From contig JAPLMG010000003.1 in the NCBI GenBank assembly GCA_026387165.1, forward strand, positions 1 to 13,024: 13,024 nt of DNA, in the 5' to 3' direction. Origin of the DNA: Candidatus Omnitrophota bacterium (GTDB lineage Bacteria > Omnitrophota > Gorgyraeia > 2-01-FULL-45-10). The translations under genes and the position numbers were made by a program. A model generated the notes under the pieces. It ran no database searches, was not told where the DNA came from, and saw only the letters and a list, made by a program, of their open reading frames with translations. Below are positions 1 to 7,400 of this stretch, piece after piece (position 1 is the first letter of the stretch; each line of letters starts with the position of its first letter).

Positions 1-476
1 GCTTTAATCTGTTTTGAATGATGTTTTATCCTCTTCTCTAGGTGATGGCTTGGTACGAGTATTAAACCAGCGAATTGATTTGCTTGCCACTCAAGCCAAG
101 ACCATTCATTTTCCGGGAATGTCTCCATAAAATCCTTCCAATCTCCGGTCGTATTGAATCCGCGATGCCTATAAACACCTTCATGCATAATAGCATGGCC
201 TACCTCATGGGCGAGGGTAAAGCGATATCGGCCTTGCCTGTGCTTATAAACATATTCATCCACGGAAATGTTCGATAGATCCGATGATATAAAACCGTCG
301 ATTTCTATGATTTCGTGGAGCCCGGGAATAGGGATGATATCAATACCGAGCTTAAATTCCACTATCTCTTCGATAGGCGTAGGATAGACATCTTTTGGAT
401 GGTATTTATGCAGGAAATCTGCTGCCACCTTCTCTATATGATCGTGGTTTTTATAAGGAACGAAAACGTCATCCAC
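1..476 (-). CDS. ImmA/IrrE-family metallopeptidase, C-terminus cut by window edge
   Basis: My reading of the reverse strand gives an open frame from a GTG at 476 to the window edge, about 158 codons. It contains FTLAHEVGHAIMH, the HExxH zinc site of ImmA/IrrE (Peptidase_M78) proteins. About 40 residues later comes EWQANQFAGLILVP, the family's second motif with the third zinc ligand. Family members cleave or inactivate repressor-type partners, or act as the toxic half of toxin-antitoxin-like pairs. The GTG is 2 nt past the stop of the upstream XRE gene and has AAGGA about 9 nt upstream, so translational coupling is likely. No in-frame ATG is available near that point. The spacing, order and strand match the usual XRE plus ImmA arrangement. 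The C-terminal end lies outside the window. The family call is firm; the target is unknown. Confidence 0.92.
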   Translation of the reverse strand, partial: MDDVFVPYKNHDHIEKVAADFLHKYHPKDVYPTPIEEIVEFKLGIDIIPIPGLHEIIEIDGFISSDLSNISVDEYVYKHRQGRYRFTLAHEVGHAIMHEGVYRHRGFNTTGDWKDFMETFPENEWSWLEWQANQFAGLILVPSHHLEKRIKHHSKQIK

Positions 477-478
477 TC

Positions 479-847
479 TTATGATTCCTTGATTAATTTT
501 ATCAGCTTATCGAGCTTCTCTTTTGTTATCTTTTTCCCTCTGATGGTGCGGAATAAGAAAGGCATCCTTGCCACGATCTCTTTTTCTCTGAGCTCCTTTG
601 GTAACCGGCCTGATTCTGCCGCTGCGCGATCAAAAAATTCATACCACTCGTTCGACGCTTCTTTTAGCTTGAGATAATGAGCGTATTTTTTCAGTATCTC
701 ATCTTTAGGTGGCGGTAGTACTCCTCTCTCGACCTTACTCAAATTTCCAGGATCGATGCCATGGTCTTCGCAGAATTTGCGTAGTGTTAAACCCAGCCTT
801 ATCCTTCTTTCCTTAAAATATGAACCAAATGTTTTTCGTTCATCCAT
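479..847 (-). CDS. XRE-family helix-turn-helix transcriptional regulator
   Basis: A small protein of 122 aa. Its N-terminal region (about residues 5-60) reads FGSYFKERRIRLGLTLRKFC followed by GIDPGNLSKVERG, a classic XRE/Cro-cI helix-turn-helix. The C-terminal half is charged and helical, without a recognised domain, and ends in a lysine-rich tail. I prefer the ATG at 847 because GAGGGGG sits 6-8 nt upstream. A GTG at 856 would add three residues, but it falls on top of the Shine-Dalgarno. The gene is followed immediately by the ImmA/IrrE peptidase gene, so it probably acts as the repressor or antitoxin that the peptidase cleaves, and it likely represses its own promoter at 876-903. Specificity cannot be read from the sequence. 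Confidence 0.9.
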   Translation of the reverse strand: MDERKTFGSYFKERRIRLGLTLRKFCEDHGIDPGNLSKVERGVLPPPKDEILKKYAHYLKLKEASNEWYEFFDRAAAESGRLPKELREKEIVARMPFLFRTIRGKKITKEKLDKLIKLIKES

Positions 848-875
848 TTCAGTCACCCCCTCTTTGTCTATATTA

Positions 876-903
876 AGTATACCATGTAGTAATAAAAATA
901 CAA
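876..903 (-). promoter_or_regulatory. Candidate sigma70-type promoter for the XRE-ImmA operon
   Basis: On the minus strand TTGTAT (898-903) and TATACT (876-881) are separated by 16 bp. A TG one base upstream of the second box gives an extended -10. The start point would fall near 869, about 22 nt upstream of the ATG at 847. The surrounding DNA is AT-rich. This is a motif match only. Confidence 0.5.
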
Positions 904-958
904 CACATAAATACTAAATATTTCTTTTTTAATAAACCCCGCCCTTTTCGTTTTTTTA

Positions 959-1162
959 GATAATAGATGGATGGGCCCGGCTCTTGCGGACAATCCGCGC
1001 CCTCACGGGGAGCCCAGAATAAAGCCGCCCATAGACGTTTACAATTACGCGGCGCAATACCGCATACGGATAGGTGATTTAAGGGTCCTTTACGATGTTG
1101 ATGATAAGACAAGGACTGTCTGGGTTTTAGCCTTACGGAAAAGAGACGAATCGACCTATTAG
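959..1162 (+). pseudogene. RelE/ParE-type toxin remnant (C-terminal part)
   Basis: The open frame ending at 1162 encodes LADNPRPHG followed by YRIRIGDLRVLYDVDD and WVLALRKRDESTY. These match the C-terminal half of RelE/ParE ribonuclease toxins: the 'L.DNPRP.G' stretch, then 'YRIR.GDYRVLY.ID', then the final strand. Full members are about 85-95 aa. Here only about 63 residues follow the first ATG (971), there is no Shine-Dalgarno upstream, and the stretch between the two motifs is longer and unlike the normal 'KL.G' linker. No RelB/HTH antitoxin is adjacent on the same strand. I therefore call it a truncated relic; a short functional product cannot be excluded. Confidence 0.6.
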
Positions 1163-1395
1163 CACTGATAGCTTTCCTCAAGAATGGTGAGGTAAGTTAA
1201 GATATAAAAAAGGAAGAAGTAAAAGGCTTGAATATCCTCGTTTATAGGGTAAACTTATATGTAGGGCATATGAATGATTCGAACTAAACGGTAATTTTAA
1301 TAAACGCGCTAGTTAAAATACCTGTTATTATGGTATTCCCATACTAGCAGGTATTTTTTTGCTCTGTAATTAAAAATGTTTAATAAGCTCGTTTC
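1163..1395. other. Intergenic spacer before the giant gene
   Basis: This stretch is AT-rich without a convincing ORF. It contains the terminator-like hairpin listed separately and a weak promoter-like pair in front of the giant gene: TTGCTC at 1359-1364 and TAATAA at 1381-1386, 16 bp apart. I see no RNA gene here. Confidence 0.5.
1314..1360 (+). terminator. Terminator-like nested hairpin with T-run
   Basis: AAAATACCTG (1315-1324) pairs with CAGGTATTTT (from 1348), and the right arm runs into seven T residues ending at 1360. The loop holds a second small stem, TATGG with CCATA. The orientation suits termination of plus-strand transcripts from the RelE remnant, isolating it from the giant gene. 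Folding energy was not computed. Confidence 0.55.
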
Positions 1396-1483
1396 CGTCA
1401 TTGAGGGGTGAAGGGATTGCTTCGCCCGTCATTGCGAACACTATGGAGGAGTCCCGCCGAAGGCGGGACGACGAAGCAATCTC
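1396..1483. repeat. Interspersed palindromic repeat cluster upstream of the giant gene
   Basis: Two degenerate copies of a repeat whose ends read cgtcattg... and ...gaagcaatctc. The core GTCCCGCC-GAA-GGCGGGAC (1451-1469) is a perfect 8-bp stem with a 3-nt loop. The same ends and core recur at 2709-2836, and the ends alone at 11351-11400, 12115-12178 and 12472-12508. The cluster is in frame with the giant ORF from a GTG at 1408, but the true start is probably downstream, at 1498. Confidence 0.8.
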
Positions 1484-1497
1484 AGTATGAGGAATAT

Positions 1498-4400
1498 ATG
1501 GTAGCATCATTCAGACAACATATAGCCTGCAAGGTAGTGGCGCTAGCAGTCTGCTTCACGTTCATCTGGCAGTCTCTCGGCCCGGTGGCAGATGCCCAAA
1601 ACGCTTACGCCGATTCTCTGTCTTCCGGCAGCAGCATTGATATTTCCTCTATAAAAGTACCTCCCGGCTTGGGAGAGATCATGGACTCTTCTAAGGGCAG
1701 TATTGGCAAGACTATTATCCACATAAGGGATGCTCACTGCGACTATTCAGCTCAAAATTCCATCTCCGGCTTAATAGGTTATTTACGCGATAATCATGGA
1801 ATAAGAGTCGTTGCTCTTGAGGGCGGTGCCGGCGATTACGACCTATCGGTATTTACAGATATTAAGGACCCGAAGATCCGCGCCAAGACAGCCGATTATT
1901 TTGTGAGGCATGGCGAGATCAACGGCGCCGAATTATATGCCATAAATAACCCCTCAAGCGTCATGCTTTATGGCGTAGAGGACCCCAAGCTCTATATCGA
2001 AAACCTTAATACTTACAGGGATTCATTGAAGTTCAAGGACGATGCCCTGAAAACGCTTAAAGACCTGTCCGGATCCATATCGAAATTAAAATCAAAGATA
2101 TATCCCAAAAATTACAAAGAATTCGACGAAAAAGTGCAGCTCTTCAAAGACGACAAGATGAGCTTCGAGGAATACGCCGTTGCAATAGCTGATTTCGCGA
2201 AGAAAGAGAATATAGGCTTGAGCGAATACCCCAATATAAGCCGTTTCTATGAAGTGATGGACCATGAGAACGGCATTAATATGAAAGAGGCCGATCGTGA
2301 GCGCAATATACTGATAGACCTGCTTAATAAGAATCTTTCGAAGAAATATCTCGAAGAGCTGGTCGCCAAGACAGTCGCTTTTAACGATGACGCTATACCC
2401 GCTGAAGAATACTATACCTACCTGATGGATAAGGCAAAACTGTGCGGCATAGACCTGATCACGATGCCGAATCTCGTAAAGTTAGCCCAATGCGCCAAAA
2501 AGACGATCTCGGTAAATAAGAAGGCGCTCGAAAAGGAGTTCAAATCGCTCGATAGCAGAATGTGTTCTCTATTTTTAAAGACGGAGGAAGAGAGAGAGCT
2601 TTGCTCGCTCGATAAGCGGCTATTCATATTGGGGCGCATGTTCTCAGCCACCCTGGTAAAGGACGACTGGGACTATTATTCCGCGCATCGCGAAGAATTT
2701 GACTCCTCCGTCATTGCGAGGAGTCCCGCCGAAGGCGGAACGAAGAGCGTCCCATCCGTCATTGCGAGGAGCGAAGCGATTGCTTCACCCGACTTGGCGA
2801 GGTGTCCCGCCAAAGGCGGGACGACGAAGCAATCTCTTTTTGACTTAGACACCTACCGCCTTGACATGGAAAAGTTCTATGACCTTTCCCTCAAAAGGGA
2901 CGACGTATTCTTAGAAAAGATCTCCTCAAAACTAAAAAAGGAAAAGCAGAATAACATCGTTCTTGTCACAGGCGGCTTCCACCAGGAAAACCTTAAAAAA
3001 CTGTTTACGGATAAAGGCTATTCGTATGTCGAAGTCCTGCCGAGGATCGAGAAAGCGGACGGCGAGAATCCATATTTCGGGCTACTTTCAGATGGGATGG
3101 ATCCGATCATGAGAGCGGTTACGGAAAGCAGGTCTAACCTACAGATTGCGTCGTATCTCGATAAAGAATTAGGACCAATTGCGCACGATGTAAGTAACTT
3201 CCAAGTGGCAGTTGCTATTGTTGAAAAGATCTTATCTACAGGTCAGCCTGTTTATGCAAAAATTAAAGGTAAAAATATTGAATTTAACCTTGATACGGGT
3301 GTGAAAGAGCTGACTGGCGGCATAGAAGGCGTAAAGTTTGAAGATCTTAACAAATTTGTAACTACTGCCCGTGCCTCAATAGTAAAAGCCATACCACTGC
3401 AAGCCGCCCCTACGCCAGCCGCGCCGGCAGCATCCATACATAACGTCCCTCCTGCCGCAAAACCTGGAATAGGGGGCGCTCGCAAACGACTTATAGATAC
3501 GGATATGGGGCTTACACAATTAGATAAAGATAGGCTGGGTGAACTTGCAAAGAAGCGGTCTGTATCCGAGACTCCCAAGGAAGTATTGCCGGGAATGACG
3601 GTAGATTATCGCTTAATAGAATATTTCCCAGACGACGATATAGGGATGATACTCTCAGGCAAGGCAGAGGGCGCATATAATCTCTCCCCTCCCGATAGTG
3701 ATACAGCTTACATATTTATGGAAAAGGGACTGGCCGATTATGGCAAGGCCTTACAACACGAAGAGCTTGAGATATATTGGCAAAGCGACCTTATACATAA
3801 CAGTAAACCCATACCGGAAGGATTCACCCTCCATCAGTCAGCTCACATCCTCGCCTGGGCACAGCAGATAATACTAAACAATTGGACAAGCGTAGATGAT
3901 TGCCCGTTCATAAAAAATCAGATAGATTCAATCAAAGAAGTTAATAATTTATTTCGCTTGTATAGGGAGGACAGGTCAGGACACGATGGTTTAAGAAGAA
4001 GCCTCGGCCAATTTACTCCAGAGCAATGCGAGGTTATAAATACTTTTGAAAGTTCTATCCATAATTATGTTGAAAATAAAATAGGGGGCGAGGAAAATGC
4101 GCACCTCGATTTATCCAACTACAAAGAAAGGCAGCGGAAAGAAGGAAGCCTGGTCGATGAGGCAGGGGTCGCAATTGATCCTCTATCTCCGAAAGGCATT
4201 GATCCGGCAATACGCGACATAATAAGAAAGATCAATCTGCTGGACTTTGTAGAAGCAACTGGAGGCAGCTGCTCCGGGCATACCATCGCAGTGACGAGCA
4301 TGCTTCGGACATACTACTCAACTATGGCAGAAGACGAATCTTTTCCGAGCGTAGTCCGATATATTATGTATGCCATGGCTACCGCCTTACTGCCTGTTAT

Positions 4401-7400
4401 ATTAGTAGTGATGGTCTTATTGTATAGCTATCATAGAATGATGTCTTTAATTAGTCATGGCCAGGAATATGAAGATAACAGAATAGCGTTCTTTTCAGTA
4501 GAATACAAAAAAATATCTGATGAGGGAATATGGGAGTTTGACAAAGCCCTGCTTGAAGCGAAAAGAAACAGAATAGGTGTCAAAAGCGAGCCCTTTCCCG
4601 AAGATTATGGTGGTTTGAAGTATATTTATTTAATGGCGGTCCCAAAATATTCTATTGCCGGCGCAAAAGAATACCGTGATTTTTGGGAGATTGTAAACGG
4701 GGTGGTAGATAAATTTTTAGCTAAACAGGCTGACGTTCGCACCGCTCATCCGTTCGCGCCGGCAGCGCCGCCTGTGACGGGGCGAGCGCCCGCCGCGCCA
4801 GTAGGATTATGCGTTACCGCGGATACCATGCTTATCTTAAGAGACGGACGGCAAATACCTATCGTGCGGATTAAGGCAGGCGATTATGTGATGTCTTTAA
4901 ATGAGGATACCCGCCTGATTGAGCCGCGGCGAATTATCGGGCTGTTGGATATGGGGATAAAACCGGTTTATAAATTGACGACCGAATCGGGCAGATCCAT
5001 TAAGACGACTGCCAATCATCCATATCTTACGCGGACAGGGTGGGTTAAGGTGTGTAATTTAAAGGCCGGCGTTGAAATTGCGGCGTCGCGGGATGAGGCG
5101 AAAGCCCGCTATTTCCTTACACGAAAATCATTATCTTCATCAATAAGAAATTTCATATCAGGAGCCGGCGGCGAAAGCGGTGTACTCCTCGCTCTTAATC
5201 AATTCGGCGGCAAAGTGAAGAGCTGCCTTTATGTGGGACTTTGTGAGGGCGGGATAGCTTTTGATAATCTGTTCGGGGCTTTCTCCGGCCTCGAGAAGCT
5301 CAAGGATAAGGTATACCATTATCCTCGTTCCCTTAAAGCATGGCTGCCCGTGGCAGATGTCCGCATCGGTAGTAATGCGATTCTCGATCTTCATATTTAT
5401 GCACCTCTTTTCAAAAAACTATATCATACATGGACGGAGATGTCAAGGCCAGGCATAGCGTGGGCCGATGAAATGCCGCGCGGCGATATATTATGGGATA
5501 GGGTTGTCTCTATAGAGCTCCTCGGCCGTGAGCAGGTTTATGATATTGAGGTTGAAGGAACACATAATTTTATAGGCAATAACATATTCGCGCACAATAC
5601 ATATATTGAACATGCCGCGCAACCGCCGCAGACCCCCGAACAAGCCGTGGAGAAATTCAAAGCCATATTTGGCAAAGACCATATATCCAATGTCCTGCAA
5701 TTTATCACAGGCACTTTAGATTTAAAAAACATAGAGCGGTATTCTTCAGAACGCATCCAAAGCTTTAATAATAGGGAGGTGGATAAACATACGTTGAAAT
5801 TAAAAGACAAGGGTGAGGTCATATTCTTTACAAAGCAAAGTAAATCCGGGGTGTTGAGTGAAGAATTAAAGAGAACAAAACGGGCGTATGAGCAGGGCAT
5901 TGCCCCCGATGTTATGGATCTCGGCCCGATGCTTATTTTTAAAGGGGCAGCAGGCGAATCGTTTGTTATAAATTTCAATGATTTACCACAGAACGAAGTT
6001 AGAAGAATAATAAGCGCGCTTGGACTCGCTCTTGGAAAGTTACATGAATCAGGCCACACGCATAATGACCTGGTCGTAAAAAATAGTATAAACATTACGG
6101 ATAAACCGCAGTATGTTCTTAATGGCCAGCATATATTTTGGGATGGAAAGGAAGATGCGATCAATTTTATTGATTTTGGCAAGACCGCTTTTGGCTATAC
6201 CGCAAAGCCCTTAGACGCGGATGAAAAACGCCTCGAAGAACGCCGTCTTGTGCTTGAGGGATTACTGCTAAAATTGCGAAACATAAATTTAGACGATAAT
6301 GAAATAAAAAGTTTATTTAATAAGGGGTACGATAAAGGGAAAGAGATGGCCGCTGCGACGGCAGCAACGAGTCCTGTTACCCCGTCACTCAGGCGGTCGC
6401 TCACGCGCGATATAAGCGCGGCGTTGCCAGACCATGAGCAGCCAGAGATCGAGGATCTGGCAAAGCGCATAGCGGAGGAAGGTACATCTTTTATATCCAG
6501 TTATCTGATCGATGAGCAAAAAACACAGATCAGCAAAGACGTTGATGTTCTGATAGGGGATAAAATACGGGAAGCCAAAGAAAACGGGACAAAGAAGACA
6601 TTTACGGTTTACGGGGTAGGGTTGGGAAGCAACCCGTTCGAACTGCTGAATTTTCTGCAGATTTTATATGATAAATTAAAAAAGAATGATGAAAAGAATA
6701 TAGGTGATTGGGAGATCAATATTTTTGGAATCGACGCAACGCCTTATTCATTGAAGCAAGCCGAAGTAACATTTGACCCTTTTATTGCTGGATTGGGCGT
6801 CTCCCGTTCGCCAACCCTGAAATTAATTAACATGAATATAATGGACAGTGAAGGCCTTGCGGCGGAACTTAAGGACGCGCCTAATGCAGATTACGTCTTC
6901 TTCAGGCACGTTTTTTATGTAAATAGAGACGGCATAGGGAAAGGCTGGCTGCTGAAAAAGAAGAAAGAGCTGCTTAAGGATCCGGCGTATGCGCTGAGGG
7001 CATTCATTGCTATGCGCAATATCTTTTTGCTTGCCAAGATGGGAACACGTCTTGTGGTAGAGAATTCCAAGAATATGGGCTCACCGGTGCCGGTATTCCT
7101 GCCTCCGGGCTGCCGCGTTGATCCGGCACCAGAGAATAGGGGTTCAGGATTGATCTACATAGACGATCCCGGCGCGATGCCTGAGAAACTTACCGATTTT
7201 ACAGATTATCTGCGCAGGCATAAAAATCTTACCGGCCCTGCAAAGCCGGCAGTCCCGCCACAGGCGGGGCAAGCGCCCGCCGCGCCGAGCGAGGGGGATG
7301 CCTTAAAGATAATGGGTGACGAAGACACGGAAAGCGTGCCGGAGAATATCCGTAAGGCATGGTTGGATGCAGCGGGAAAAGTCTCAGTCAGCGAGAGGGA

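Larger units (their letters stand above)
4810..5598 (+). other. Hint/intein (bacterial intein-like) domain, 263 aa
   Basis: All self-splicing signatures are present. The N-terminal cysteine (C1105) opens CVTADTMLILRDGRQIPIV. The block B histidine is in TTANHPYLT (H1174). The block F motif is QVYDIEVEGTHNFIGN. The C-terminal His-Asn (H1366, N1367) is followed by Thr 1368 as +1 residue. There is no LAGLIDADG or HNH endonuclease. Instead the middle (about 5105-5447) carries an antisense DUF433 cassette; without it the domain would be about 150 aa, the size of a mini-intein or BIL domain. It sits in a low-complexity Ala/Pro linker rather than in a conserved active site. Splicing or N/C-terminal cleavage are both chemically possible; which occurs is unknown. 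Confidence 0.88.

Noticed and set aside
873..1181. Minus-strand ORF opposite the RelE remnant
   Set aside because: Low-quality composition and no family resemblance; the plus-strand frame carries RelE motifs and the XRE promoter overlaps its end.
1265..1290. GATTCGAAC stretch resembling a tRNA T-arm loop
   Set aside because: No acceptor stem, anticodon arm or D-arm can be built around it; coincidental.
1408..1497. Upstream GTG start adding 30 residues to the giant protein
   Set aside because: These codons are palindromic-repeat DNA, lack a ribosome-binding site and would bury the signal peptide behind a polar extension; ATG 1498 has a good Shine-Dalgarno.
1396..2836. Possible CRISPR array from repeated cgtcattgcgag units
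   Set aside because: Units vary in length, are palindromic, are dispersed inside and outside genes and show no regular spacers; no cas genes are visible.
4810..5598. Homing endonuclease within the intein-type domain
   Set aside because: No LAGLIDADG, HNH or GIY-YIG motif can be read in the plus-strand product; the middle is explained by the antisense DUF433 cassette.
5538..6182. Long minus-strand ORF (214 aa) opposite the kinase-like domain
   Set aside because: It has no Shine-Dalgarno or family motif, and the plus strand here encodes clear kinase signatures; it is a shadow of the giant gene.
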